Shown here: positions 26,749 through 36,500 of the stretch, in pieces
Position numbering within the stretch: the stretch's first letter is position 1
Layout of the letters: each line of letters opens with the position of its first letter
From: Massilia sp. MS-15
GTDB lineage: Bacteria; Pseudomonadota; Gammaproteobacteria; Burkholderiales; Burkholderiaceae_D
DNA: 64,000 nt
NCBI RefSeq assembly: GCF_020176695.1
Contig: NZ_JAIWIA010000009.1
Location: 161,357-225,356 of the forward strand
Direction: 5' to 3'
The notes under the pieces: generated by a model
Told to the model about the DNA's origin: nothing
The model's input: the letters and a program-made list of their open reading frames with translations, nothing else
Databases searched by the model: none
Translations under genes and position numbers: made by a program

Positions 26749-27714
26749 ATGGACGACTTCCAATTCGCCAGCATCGTCGTCACGATGATTCGCAATGCGC
26801 CGGTCCTGATCTTCGCAGCCATGGCCGGCCTGTTCGCCGAACGCAGCGGCGTGATCGACCTCGGCCTCGAGGGCAAGATCCTCGCCTCGGCCTTCGTCTC
26901 GGCCGGCGTCGCCTACGCCTACCAGGACCCGTGGATCGGCATCGCCGCCGGCATCCTGGCGTCCAGCATGCTGGCCCTGACCCAGGCCTTCGTGTCGATC
27001 ACCCAGAAGGGCAACCAGCTGGTCGCGGGCATGGCGATCAACATCGCCATGAGCGGCCTGACCTTCGTGGTGGCGCAGTACTTCTTCCAGCAGGGCGGCC
27101 GCACGCCCGACCTGGGCGAGGCGCGCCTGGCCGAGATCGTCCTGCCGGGCACCGCGGCTGTTGCCGATATTCCCTTCATCGGCTGGCTGTACGGCAGCGT
27201 GATCGGCGGCCATACCGTGCTGGTCTACCTGGCCTTCCTGCTGCTGCCGGTGGTGCACTGGGTGCTGTACCACAGCCGCTTCGGCCTGCGCCTGCGCGCC
27301 TGCGGCGAAAACCCGCATGCGGCCGACGCCGCCGGCATCTCGGTGCAGCGCACCCGCTACACCGCGATGCTGATCGCCGGCGTGCTGTGCTCGTTCTCGG
27401 GCGCCTACCTGTCGATCGTCCAGAGCGGCTTCTTCCTGCGCGACATGTCGGCCGGCGCCGGCTACCTGGCGCTGACGGCGATGGTGTTCGGCAATTGGCG
27501 TCCGCTGCACACGGTGCTGGGCTGCCTGATGTTCGGCTTCTTCGGCGCGGTGCAGGTACAGATCGAAGGTGTGGACCTGCCGGTGGTGGGCCGCATCCCG
27601 GGCGCGCTGATCCAGATGATTCCGTATGTACTGACCGTGATCGTGCTGGCCGGGCTGATGGCGAAGTCGGTAGCGCCGAAGGCACTGGGCAGGCCCTTCG
27701 TCAAGTCACGCTGA
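26749..27714 (+). CDS. ABC transporter permease 2 (nucleoside type)
   Basis: A 321-residue permease of the same family as the preceding one (YufQ/NupQ-like, shorter). Signatures are AGLFAERSGVIDLGLEGKIL, QLVAGMAINIAMSGLTF and GFFLRDMSAGAGYLALTAMVFGNW. About nine membrane segments. The two permeases presumably form the heterodimeric channel. The operon ends here and is followed at once by a strong terminator. Confidence 0.92.
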   Translation: MDDFQFASIVVTMIRNAPVLIFAAMAGLFAERSGVIDLGLEGKILASAFVSAGVAYAYQDPWIGIAAGILASSMLALTQAFVSITQKGNQLVAGMAINIAMSGLTFVVAQYFFQQGGRTPDLGEARLAEIVLPGTAAVADIPFIGWLYGSVIGGHTVLVYLAFLLLPVVHWVLYHSRFGLRLRACGENPHAADAAGISVQRTRYTAMLIAGVLCSFSGAYLSIVQSGFFLRDMSAGAGYLALTAMVFGNWRPLHTVLGCLMFGFFGAVQVQIEGVDLPVVGRIPGALIQMIPYVLTVIVLAGLMAKSVAPKALGRPFVKSR

Positions 27715-27735
27715 ACCGACGTGGTGTCAATCGGT

Positions 27736-27764
27736 GGCCTGCAGGTTTGCAGGCCATTTTTTTT
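27736..27764 (+). terminator. Intrinsic terminator behind the BMP transporter operon
   Basis: A perfect 8-base stem, GGCCTGCA (27736-27743) with TGCAGGCC (27748-27755), a GGTT loop and then A plus eight T. This is a textbook Rho-independent terminator for transcription from the left. It is 22 bases behind the last permease stop and abuts the insertion sequence. Confidence 0.9.
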
Positions 27765-28776
27765 GGCGCTGTCTCCGTTACCTGTTGATGGCTCCGATCG
27801 CGATACGCAGCAATTGTTCCGCAGTAGTGATGCGTTCGCCATCGAGCGCCCAGCGCCAGCCCAGGTAGTTGGGCAGGTAGCGCGAGGCCACGCCGCGGAA
27901 GTGGCTGAGCCACTGCCGCAGGCGCGCGTGATAGGCGTTGACGTTCTGGACGTGGATGGCGCCGGCAGCCCGGCGACGCACCCGTATGCCGGCCTGCAGG
28001 TTGACCGCCTCATGTGCAATGCGGTGCTTGCGGGCGAATGCGCGGTAGGCAGCGTGGGAATCGCTCACTAGCAGCACCTGGCGGTCGAGCCTGGGCAGCA
28101 GATGGCGCTCCAGCTGCCCGGCTGTTAACGATCCCCTGCCTACGACCGCATCGATCGTCTGTCCGCTACGGTCGCGCGCCACCAGGATGCAGTCGAGCTC
28201 GCTTGAAATCCCGCGCTTGCGGGCCCGGCCACCGCGCTTGCGTGCCGGACTGTCCAGCTTTCGCGAACCCTTTTTCGATTCTAGGATGAACATCTCGTCG
28301 GCTTCGGCGATGCCGCTCAAGGTCTTGGGACGATCGTGCCTGGCCTGGTCGAGAAAGCGGTGGCGCCACCGGAAGGCCGTGTTGCGGTGTACGCCGACTT
28401 CCCTGGCTGCCTTGCGCACCGACTTCGATGCGAGCATCGTGTCCAGATAGTCGAGCCACTTCTCCCGTAGCCGCAGGTGCGCCAGCGGTGTGCCGCTCAG
28501 GTCGTTATAGGTGCGGCCGCACGCACGGCAGCGGTAGCGCTGCAGACCGTTGGCCTGGCCATGCCGGTAGTAACACTCGCAAGCGCAGGCAGGACAGCGG
28601 CGCCTGCCTTCCTTGACCTGGGCAATGAGGGCGATGATGCGGTCGAGTCCGGCGGCCGGATGCAGGGCCGAGAGCGTTTGCAGGCGCTGCGGCACGTTCA
28701 GCGCGGGCAGCTGGGCGAACCACTTCCTGAAGCGGGGAGCGCGCATGACCGGTTCCTGTCGAGGGAGACAGGCGTT
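27764..28776. mobile_element. IS1595-family insertion sequence (ISXO2 type)
   Basis: The element carries one intact transposase gene. Likely ends are CGCTGTCTCC (27767-27776) on the left and GGAGACAGGCG (28766-28776) on the right; read outward both contain the same TGTCTCC core in opposite orientation. The left end lies just behind the terminator of the transporter operon and the right end before the small gene at the tail of the nar operon. No target-site duplication was found by eye, so the borders are approximate. Confidence 0.55.
27778..28746 (-). CDS. IS1595-family transposase (ISXO2 type)
   Basis: A 322-residue transposase. The N-terminal zinc ribbon is visible (RCPACACECYYR and YRCRACGRTYND), followed by TPLAHLRLREKWLDYL, typical of ISXO2 proteins, and an HTH-like part (KAAREVGVHRNTAFRWRHRF). 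The catalytic core has Asp in EADEMFILESKKGSR, Asp in LLVSDSHAAYR, and IHVQNVNAYHARLRQWL, then FRGVASRYLPNYLGWRWALD. This is the DDN-type active site of IS1595. The frame is full length and uninterrupted, so the element may still be active. Confidence 0.9.
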   Translation of the reverse strand: MRAPRFRKWFAQLPALNVPQRLQTLSALHPAAGLDRIIALIAQVKEGRRRCPACACECYYRHGQANGLQRYRCRACGRTYNDLSGTPLAHLRLREKWLDYLDTMLASKSVRKAAREVGVHRNTAFRWRHRFLDQARHDRPKTLSGIAEADEMFILESKKGSRKLDSPARKRGGRARKRGISSELDCILVARDRSGQTIDAVVGRGSLTAGQLERHLLPRLDRQVLLVSDSHAAYRAFARKHRIAHEAVNLQAGIRVRRRAAGAIHVQNVNAYHARLRQWLSHFRGVASRYLPNYLGWRWALDGERITTAEQLLRIAIGAINR

Positions 28777-28857
28777 CGACCGCCGAACTGCTCGGCAGTT
28801 CAGTCCTCATCCATAGGTCCGGTGGACTGCGCCCAAGGAAAAGCGCAGCGCCCGACT

Positions 28858-29262
28858 TCAGCTGAACTGCAGCAGCTGGCCCTGGCGGTCCAGTACCAGG
28901 AACTTCTCGATGGCGCCGCGGTGGATCGCGCCGATCATCCCGCGCAGCGCGCGCTCGACGTCCGCTGCGGCCGGCGGCGCGCCGTCGCGGCCGGCGAGCG
29001 CGCCGGCGAACACCATGTCCCAGGGCTGGCCGGTGGCCTCGGACTCGCGCGCCAGTTCCGCGAAGCTGGTGAGCTCATCGACGGACTTGTCGACGCACAT
29101 GACCGGCGCCAGCGTGCCGCCGCGCCCCTCATGGTGGCGCCTTGCCTGGCCGGGCGTGGCGCCGGGGGGAAGTTCGGCCACGCCGAAGACGAACAGCAGG
29201 CGCTGCGGCTCGGGTTCGGCGCGCGCGGCCGCGAGGAATGCATCGAAATGTGCGGTGTTCAT
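28858..29262 (-). CDS. Hypothetical protein at the tail of the nar operon
   Basis: A 134-residue protein (MNTAHFDAFLAAARAEPEPQ; RLLFVFGVAELPPGAT; GTLAPVMCVDKSVDELTSF; FLVLDRQGQLLQFS). Similar proteins in related bacteria are often labelled ribonucleotide reductase subunit alpha, a name I do not trust because no reductase motif is present. It contains neither signal peptide nor membrane segment. It is the last gene of the minus-strand run that follows narI, 11 bases behind the YitT gene, which suggests that it is co-transcribed with the nitrate genes. Confidence 0.7.
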   Translation of the reverse strand: MNTAHFDAFLAAARAEPEPQRLLFVFGVAELPPGATPGQARRHHEGRGGTLAPVMCVDKSVDELTSFAELARESEATGQPWDMVFAGALAGRDGAPPAAADVERALRGMIGAIHRGAIEKFLVLDRQGQLLQFS

Positions 29263-29273
29263 GGAAGGTGTAA

Positions 29274-29873
29274 TCAATGTGCGAGATAGCGCCCGGGCCG
29301 GTGGTTGATGGCCAGGGTCAGGTTGAGGATGGCGGTGCCGAGCAGCGAAGCGGCCCAGGCGGCGGTGGCAAGCACCCGGTACGACAGGGCCAGGATCAGG
29401 AAGTCGAGGACCAGCTGCACCAGCCCGGCGCGCCAGCCGAAGCGTTCCTGCAGCCACAGGCAGACCACGTTGAAGCCGCCCAGGCTGGCCTGGTGGCGGA
29501 ACAGCATCAAGAGGCCCACGCCGACCAGCACCCCGCCCATGACCGCCGCGTACAGCGTGTCTACGCGCTCGAGCGCGAGCAGCTGGGGCAGCCAGTTGGT
29601 CGCCAGCGAGAACAGCAGCACCGCGCCGAAGGTCTTGAGGGTGAAGGTCCAGCCCAGGCGCCGTACCGCCAGGATGTAGAAGGGCAGGCTCAGGGCGAAG
29701 AAGATCTTGCCGAAGGCCAGGCCGGTAAGGTAGTGCAGCAACAGGCACAGGCCCGCCACGCCGCCGGTCACCAGGCCGGCCTTGCCCATCAGCGTGACGC
29801 CGAGCGAGACCAGCAGCACGCCGGCCAGCAGCGCCTGCAGGTCCTCCAGGGCGGTGTGGCGCAGCGTGCCCAC
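29274..29873 (-). CDS. YitT-family (DUF161) membrane protein
   Basis: A 199-residue membrane protein with about five or six hydrophobic segments. The opening LEDLQALLAGVLLVSLGVTL followed by GKAGLVTGGVAGLCLLLHYL is the classic YitT pattern. The start is a GTG overlapping the stop of the parvulin gene. The family's transport function is not proven; its fold suggests export or import of a small molecule. Its place behind narI and the parvulin gene ties it to the nitrate operon. Confidence 0.82.
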   Translation of the reverse strand: MGTLRHTALEDLQALLAGVLLVSLGVTLMGKAGLVTGGVAGLCLLLHYLTGLAFGKIFFALSLPFYILAVRRLGWTFTLKTFGAVLLFSLATNWLPQLLALERVDTLYAAVMGGVLVGVGLLMLFRHQASLGGFNVVCLWLQERFGWRAGLVQLVLDFLILALSYRVLATAAWAASLLGTAILNLTLAINHRPGRYLAH

Positions 29874-30619
29874 TATTGCACCAGTGGCGAGTCGGCGCCG
29901 TCGAGCGAGATGCCGGCGATGTCGGCGCGCCCCACCAGGATTTGCAGGTACTGGTGCAGGCCGCGCTGCCAGGCCGCGGTGGTGAGGTAGTCGGCGATCT
30001 CGCGCCGCACCGCCTCGAAAGGCAGCAGGCGGCCTTCGATGCGCCGCACCACCTGCACGATGTGCAGGCCGAAGCGGGTCTCGAGCGGACGCTCGGGCAG
30101 CTCGCCCGGGCGCAGGCGGAACAGCAGCTTCTCGAACTCCGGCACGCACTGGCCGCGTCCCAGCTGCCCCAGGCTGCCGCCCACGGCGCCGGAAGGGCAG
30201 TTGGAATAGGTGCGCGCCAGTTCGTCGAAGCGCTCCGGGTCCTCCCTGAGCGCGGCCAGGATGCCCTCGGCGGTCTCGCGCAGCATCTCGAGCGGCACGG
30301 TCGGCGTCACCTGGAACAGGATGTGGCGCGCCTCCACCATCTCGCCGTGCGTATAGCGCTGCGGATGGTTGCGGTAGTGCAGGGCGCAGGCGGCATCGTC
30401 GGCGGGCGGCACCCGGACTTCGCGCGCCAGCAGGGCTTCGATGCGCTCCTCATCGTCGGCGCCTTCGATGCCGAGGCTGGCTGCTTCCTGCAGCAGCAGG
30501 GTGCGCAGGATCAGTTCGTGCACCGACTGCTTGAGCGGGTTGGCGGCCGCCGCGTGGTGCGGCAGTTCCTGCTCGATCTGCTGGTCGTCGATGTCGACGC
30601 CGTTCACGGAAATACCCAT
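29873..30619 (-). CDS. Parvulin-type peptidyl-prolyl isomerase of the nar operon
   Basis: A 248-residue protein. The parvulin domain lies at ~90-200: VEARHILFQVTP, FDELARTYSNCPSGAVGGSL, GQLGRGQCVPEFEKLLFRLR and ETRFGLHIVQVVRR. Residues 1-85 form a helical SurA/NifM-like N-terminal part. No signal peptide is seen, so it likely works in the cytoplasm on the nitrate reductase subunits, which receive their cofactors there. An isomerase gene directly behind narI occurs in other proteobacterial nar operons. The gene lies 16 bases behind narI. Confidence 0.9.
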   Translation of the reverse strand: MGISVNGVDIDDQQIEQELPHHAAAANPLKQSVHELILRTLLLQEAASLGIEGADDEERIEALLAREVRVPPADDAACALHYRNHPQRYTHGEMVEARHILFQVTPTVPLEMLRETAEGILAALREDPERFDELARTYSNCPSGAVGGSLGQLGRGQCVPEFEKLLFRLRPGELPERPLETRFGLHIVQVVRRIEGRLLPFEAVRREIADYLTTAAWQRGLHQYLQILVGRADIAGISLDGADSPLVQ

Positions 30620-30635
30620 GGCATGCTCTCCTTGT

Positions 30636-31319
30636 TTAGCGCGGACGGACCAGCTGGAAGGCGCGGCCGAGGTAGCCGAGCGCGCCGAAGCCGCTCCACA
30701 CGTGCACCAGGCGGGTGAACGGGAAGATCACGAACAGCGACATGCCCATGAACAGGTGCAGCTTGAACACCAGCGGCGCCTCCAGGATGAAGCCGGCGGC
30801 GTCGCCGCGGAAGGTCACGATGTGCTGTGCCCAGCTCATCAGCTGCACCATGGTGTGGCCGTCGAGGTGCTCGGTCGAGACCACGATCGAGCCCAAGCCC
30901 AGCAGCAGGGTGCCGAGGATCCACAGCAGCACCACCTTGTCCTTCAGGCTGGTGGCGGCGCGCAGGCGCTCGTTGCCGAGGCGGCGTGCCAGCAGCAGCA
31001 GGATGCCGATCAGGCACAGGATGCCCATGATGCCGCCGGCGGTCATGGCGAAGATCTGCTTGGCGCCGTGGCTCACGCCCAGCGTGTCCCAGACCCAGAC
31101 CGGGGTCAGCAGGCCCACGGCATGGCCGCCGAGCAAGCCGATGATCCCGATATGGAACAGGATGCTGCCCAGGCGCAGCTGGCCGCGGTGCAGCACCTGG
31201 GTCGATTCGGAACGCCAGGTGTACTGCTCGCGGTCGAAGCGGATCAGGCTGCCGAGCAGAAAGATGGCCAGGGCAATGTAGGGATAGATCCCGAACAGGA
31301 AGTGGTTCAGATAGTTCAT
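30636..31319 (-). CDS. narI: Respiratory nitrate reductase gamma subunit (cytochrome b)
   Basis: A 227-residue membrane subunit that oxidises quinol and passes electrons to NarH. It has five hydrophobic segments; haem-ligand His residues occur in SILFHIGIIGLLGGHAVG, and further His in the last two segments (LHLFMGMSLFVIFPFTRLVH). The length equals E. coli NarI (225). It is the last structural gene of narGHJI. Confidence 0.95.
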   Translation of the reverse strand: MNYLNHFLFGIYPYIALAIFLLGSLIRFDREQYTWRSESTQVLHRGQLRLGSILFHIGIIGLLGGHAVGLLTPVWVWDTLGVSHGAKQIFAMTAGGIMGILCLIGILLLLARRLGNERLRAATSLKDKVVLLWILGTLLLGLGSIVVSTEHLDGHTMVQLMSWAQHIVTFRGDAAGFILEAPLVFKLHLFMGMSLFVIFPFTRLVHVWSGFGALGYLGRAFQLVRPR

Positions 31320-31341
31320 CGTGGTCTCCGTAGCGGGCGCA

Positions 31342-32016
31342 TCAAGCCCGGGCCCGCTGGGCCTGGGCTGCGCCGCGCGGGTAGAAGTTGATCGGCTGGG
31401 CGCCGCCGGCCTTTGGCTTGAGCAAGGGCTCGACGCCGTCGGCGCCGGGGCCGAAGGTCTCGAGCGCCTCGTCCATGTCCTGGATCGGCGGTTCGCTCAG
31501 TTCCTCGGCCGCGACCGGGCTGAGCGACTGCAGCACCTCGAACACGCCGGCATACGCGCTGCCGTTGGCAGCCAGCTTGCGGCCGACGTGGGCCAGGACG
31601 TGCACCGCGTCGCCCAGCAGGCGCCCGGCTTCCTCGGCGTCGCCCAGCTGCGACAGGAACTCGAGGAACAGCGGTACGTAGTCCGGCAGCTCGCTGGTGC
31701 ACATCTCCAGGCCGTGCTTCTTGTATTCCTCCATCAGGTCGACCATGGCCTGGCCGCGGTCGCGCGACTCGCCGTGGATGTGCTCGAACAGGTGCAGCGA
31801 ATGCGAAGGCGTGCGGTCGAAGGTCTGCACGTATTCCTGCTGCAGCGTGATCAGGTCCTGGTCGGCCAGGTGGGCGAACAGCGGCGCCAGGCTCGCCAGT
31901 AGCTGTGGCCGGCCGGCCAGCCCGGCGTGCAGCTCGGGCAGGGCGGCGACCAGTTCCGGCTCAGGGTAGAGCAGCAGCGCCGACAGGATGTGGTAGTGTT
32001 GCAGGTCGTTTTCCAT
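31342..32016 (-). CDS. narJ: Nitrate reductase molybdenum-cofactor assembly chaperone
   Basis: A 224-residue chaperone that binds NarG and allows cofactor insertion before membrane attachment. Typical features are the helical start (HYHILSALLLYPEPELVAAL), TFDRTPSHSLHLFEHIHGES with the conserved SLHLFEH motif, and DYVPLFLEFLSQL. ATG 32016 gives a one-base gap to the narH stop; the longer in-frame start at 32109 would lie inside narH. The C-terminal part is acidic and Pro-rich. Confidence 0.95.
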   Translation of the reverse strand: MENDLQHYHILSALLLYPEPELVAALPELHAGLAGRPQLLASLAPLFAHLADQDLITLQQEYVQTFDRTPSHSLHLFEHIHGESRDRGQAMVDLMEEYKKHGLEMCTSELPDYVPLFLEFLSQLGDAEEAGRLLGDAVHVLAHVGRKLAANGSAYAGVFEVLQSLSPVAAEELSEPPIQDMDEALETFGPGADGVEPLLKPKAGGAQPINFYPRGAAQAQRARA

Positions 32017-32017
32017 C

Positions 32018-33574
32018 TCAGGCACCTTCGGTTTCTTTTTTCTTGCGGGACTTCGGCATCGAGACGAAGTGCGTCGAGCCCTGTTTCTTCTTGCCGAACA
32101 GCGAAGCATCGCTGACGCCGTCCGAACAGCCGTTGCCGAACGAGAAGCCGCACGAGCCTTTCTCGTTGAAGCTGTCCTCGGCCATCTCCTTGTGGCTGCT
32201 CGGGATCACGAAGCGGTCTTCGTAATTCGCGATCGCCATGATGTGGTACATGTCCTCGACCACCGCCTTGCTCAATCCAACCTGGCGCAGCACGTCGAGG
32301 TTCTCGACCCCGTCCACCGACTTGCCGCGCATGTAGGCGCGCATCGCCAGCATGCGGTCCAGCGCGGTGACCACGGGCGCTTCCTTGCCCGCGGTGAGCA
32401 GGTTGGCCAGGTAGCGCACCGGGATGCGCAGGCTCTGCGTATCCGGCAGGATGCCGTTCATGCCCATCTTGCCCGACTCGGCGGCGGCCTGGATCGGCGA
32501 CAGCGGCGGGATGTACCAGACCATCGGCAGGGTGCGGTATTCAGGGTGCAGCGGGAAGGCGATCTTCCATTCGACCGCCATCTTGTACACCGGCGAGCGC
32601 TTGGCCGACTCCAGCCACGAATCCGGGATGCCCTGGCGGCGCGCTTCGGCGATCACCTCGGGATCATGCGGATCGAGGAACAGGCCGAGCTGCGATTCGT
32701 ACAGGTCCTGCTCGTCGGCCACCGAGGCGGCTTCCTCGATGCGGTCGGCGTCGTACAGCAGCACGCCGAGGTAGCGGATGCGGCCCACGCAGGTTTCCGA
32801 GCAGACGGTCGGCTGGCCGGCCTCGATGCGCGGATAGCAGAAGGTGCACTTCTCGGCCTTGCCCGAAGACCAGTTGTAATAGATCTTCTTGTACGGGCAG
32901 CCCGAGATGCACATGCGCCAGCCGCGGCACTTGTCCTGGTCGATCAGCACGATGCCGTCGTCCTCGCGCTTGTACACCGAGCCGGACGGGCAAGACGCCA
33001 CGCAGGCCGGGTTCAGGCAGTGCTCGCACAGGCGCGGCAGGTACATCATGAAGGTGTTCTCGAAGGTCGAGTACATCTCCTTCTGGATGTTGTCGAACAG
33101 CTTGTCCTTGCTGCGCTTGGCGAATTCGCCGCCCAGGTCGTCCTCCCAGTTCGGGCCCCACTCGATCTTGTCCATCTTCTTGCCGGTCAGGACCGAGACC
33201 GGACGGGCGGTCGGCGGCGTCTCCGACAGCGGCGCGTTCTGCAGGCGCTCGTAGTCGTAGGTGAAAGGCTCGTAGTACTCGTCGATGGCGGGCAGGTTCG
33301 GATTGGCGAAGATGTTGGCCAGGATCTTCAGGCGGCTGCCCTGGCGCGGCTCGATCTTGCCGCCGGCGGTGCGCTTCCAGCCACCTTGCCACTTTTCCTG
33401 GTTTTCCCATTCCTTCGGATAGCCGATGCCGGGCTTGGTCTCGACGTTGTTGAACCACGCGTACTCGACGCCGTCACGGCTGGTCCAGACGTTCTTGCAG
33501 GTCACCGAACAGGTGTGGCAGCCGATGCACTTGTCCAGGTTCAGGACCATGCCGATTTGTGCTCTGATCTTCAT
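32018..33574 (-). CDS. narH: Respiratory nitrate reductase beta subunit (Fe-S)
   Basis: A 518-residue iron-sulfur protein that carries electrons from NarI to NarG. Four Cys clusters are clear: CIGCHTCSVTCK at the start, CEHCLNPACVASCPSG, DKCRGWRMCISGCPYKK (the Trp replaces a Cys and marks the [3Fe-4S] site), and EKCTFCYPRIEAGQPTVCSE. The length matches E. coli NarH (512). The tail (residues ~495-518) is Lys-rich. It follows narG by 19 bases. Confidence 0.97.
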   Translation of the reverse strand: MKIRAQIGMVLNLDKCIGCHTCSVTCKNVWTSRDGVEYAWFNNVETKPGIGYPKEWENQEKWQGGWKRTAGGKIEPRQGSRLKILANIFANPNLPAIDEYYEPFTYDYERLQNAPLSETPPTARPVSVLTGKKMDKIEWGPNWEDDLGGEFAKRSKDKLFDNIQKEMYSTFENTFMMYLPRLCEHCLNPACVASCPSGSVYKREDDGIVLIDQDKCRGWRMCISGCPYKKIYYNWSSGKAEKCTFCYPRIEAGQPTVCSETCVGRIRYLGVLLYDADRIEEAASVADEQDLYESQLGLFLDPHDPEVIAEARRQGIPDSWLESAKRSPVYKMAVEWKIAFPLHPEYRTLPMVWYIPPLSPIQAAAESGKMGMNGILPDTQSLRIPVRYLANLLTAGKEAPVVTALDRMLAMRAYMRGKSVDGVENLDVLRQVGLSKAVVEDMYHIMAIANYEDRFVIPSSHKEMAEDSFNEKGSCGFSFGNGCSDGVSDASLFGKKKQGSTHFVSMPKSRKKKETEGA

Positions 33575-33593
33575 AATGTTTCCTCGATTTTCC

Positions 33594-36500
33594 TCATGCG
33601 CCCTTGGGAGCCGGCGTCAGCGCCAGCGCGGGTTCGCGTGCTTCTTCCCGCACCGGGGTCCGGGGTTGCGACCGGGCCGGAGCGCGCTCGAGCTGCTCGT
33701 CGCCGTTCGGACGCGATTCGTCGCGCGGGCCTTCCATCCAGTTCACTTCGTGCATCTTGCGCACCACCACGAATTCGTCGCGGTTCGATCCGACCGTGCC
33801 GTAGTAGTTGAAGCCGTAGGACAGCTGGGCATAGCCGCCGATCATGTGGGTCGGCTTGGTCACCGCGCGGGTCACCGAGTTGTGGATACCGCCGCGCTTC
33901 TTCGACGTTTCCGCGCCCGGCACGTTGACGATCTTTTCCTGGGCGTGGTACATCAGGGTCATGCCCTCCGGGACGCGCTGGCTGACCACCGCGCGGGCGG
34001 TCAGGGTGCCGTTCACGTTGAACACCTCGATCCAGTCGTTGTCCACGATGCCGGCGGCCTTGGCGTCGATTTCCGACAGCCACACGTGCGGACCGCCGCG
34101 CGACAGGGTCAGCATGCGCAGGTTGTCCGAATAGGTCGAGTGGATGCCCCATTTCTGGTGCGGGGTGATCCAGTTCAGCGCCAGCTCCTTGTTCCCGTTC
34201 GGACGCTTGTTCATGATCGCTTCGGTGGTCTTGGTGTTGATCGCCGCCTTGTACACGCACAGGCCTTCGCCGAAGTCGCGCATCCACAGGTGATCCTGGT
34301 AGAACTGCTGGCGGCCGGTCAGGGTGCGCCATGGGATCATCTCGTGCACGTTGGTGTAGCCCGCGTTGTAGCTCACTTCTTCGCTTTCCAGGCCGGACCA
34401 GGTGGGCGAGGAGATGATCTTGCGCGGCTGGGCCTGGACGTCGCGGAAGCGGATCGTGTCGTGCTCGCGCGGGATCGCCAGGTGGGTGTGGTCGCGGCCA
34501 GTCATCTTCGACAGCGCGTCCCAGGCCTTCACGGCGACATGGCCGTTGGTCTCGGGCGCCAGCGTCAGGATCATCTCGGCGGCATCGATCGCCGTGTTCA
34601 GGCGCGGCTGGCCCTGCGACACGCCTTCCTCCTGCACCGTGCGGTTCAGGCCGCGCAGGACGTCGACTTCATGCCCGGTCTTCCAGCCGATGCCCTTGCC
34701 GCCGTTGCCGGCTTTTTCCAGCAGCGGACCGACCGAGGTGAATTTCTTGTAGATGTCGCTGAAGTTGCGCTCGACGACGGTCATGGCCGGCATGGTCTTG
34801 CCCGGCACCGGTTCGCATTCGCCCAGGCGCCAGTCTTTCGGATCGAAAGGCTGGCCCAGTTCGCCCGGCGTGTCGTGCATCAGCGGGGTCAGGACCAGGT
34901 CCTTGCGGGTGCCCAGGTGGGCGCCGCCGATCTCCGAGAACTTGGCGGCCAGGCCCTTGTAGATCTCCCAGTCGGACTTCGATTCCCACAGCGGCTGCAC
35001 GGCTTCGGACAGCGGGTGGATGAAGGGGTGCATGTCCGAGGTGTTCAGGTCGTCCTTCTCGTACCAGGTGGCGGTCGGCAGCACGATGTCGCCGTACAGG
35101 CAGGTGGTCGACATGCGGAAGTCGAGCACCACCAGCAGATCGAGCTTGCCTTCCACGGCCGGGCGCACCTTGATGTCGCGCGGCGTGATGCAGTCTTCCT
35201 CGTCGCTCATCAGGGCGTTCTGGGTACCGAGCAGGTACTTCAGGAAGTACTCGTGGCCCTTGCCGGAGCTGCCCAGGATGTTCGAACGCCAGACGAACAT
35301 ATTGCGCGGGAAGTTGGCCGGATTGTCCGGATCGTCGCAGGAGAAGTTCAGCTTGCCGTCCTTGATGCGGTTCACGGCATATTGCACCGGGTCCTGGCCG
35401 GCGGCTTCCGCGGCGCGGGTCACTTCCAGCGGATTGGTTTCCAGCTGCGGCGCCGACGGCAGCCAGCCCATGCGCTCGGCCTTGGCGTTGTAGTCGATCA
35501 GCGCCATTTCCTCGAGCTTGCCGTCGGCCGTCGGGCACAGGATCTCGGAGGTGTGCAGCTTCTCGTGGCGCCACTGGCTGGTGTGGGCGTAGAAGAACGA
35601 GGTCGAGTTCATCTGGCGCGACGGGCGGTTCCAGTCGAGCGCAAAGGCCAGCGGCGTCCAGCCGGTCTGCGGACGCAGCTTTTCCTGGCCCACGTAGTGG
35701 GCCCAGCCGCCGCCGCTCTGGCCGACGCAGCCGCACATCATCAGCATGTTGATGATGCCGCGGTAGGTCATGTCCATGTGGTACCAGTGATTCAGGGCGG
35801 CGCCCACGATCACCATCGACTTGCCGCGGGTGCGGTCGGCGTTGTCGGCGAATTCGCGCGCCACGGTGATCACGTCCGCCGCTTTCACGCCGGTGTGCTT
35901 CACCTGCCAGGCCGGGGTATAGGGGACGTCGTCGTCGTAGCTCTTGGCGGCGTTCGGGCAGATGCCGCGGTCGACGCCGTAGTTGGCCATCGACAGGTCG
36001 TACACGGTGGCCACCAGGGCGGTGCCGCCGTCGGCCAGGGTGATTCTCTTCACCGGCACGTTGCGCAGCAGGAGGTCGTCGGCGTCGGTACCGCCGAAGT
36101 AGGGGAAGCCGACCGGCACGATGTCGTCGCTGGCGTCGATCAGCGACAGGCGCGGATCGATCGGGGTGCGGCTGCCGCCTTCCTTCTGTTCCAGGTTCCA
36201 CTTGCCGCTCTCGCCCCAGCGGAAGCCGATCGAGCCGCTCGGGGCCACGATCCGGCCGCTGGCCCCGTCGATGACCAGGGTCTTCCATTCGGGGTTGTTG
36301 GTCTCGTCCAGGTTGTTGGCCAGGTGCGAGGCGCGCAGGAAGTAGTCCGGCACCAGGGTGCCGTCGCGTTCCTTGAGCATCACCAGCATCGGGAAGTCGG
36401 TGTACTGCTTGGCATAGTCGCGGAAGTAGGCGGATTTGCCGGTGGCGTGGAATTCCTTCAGGATCACGTGGCCCATGGCCATCGCCAGCGCGGCGTCGGT

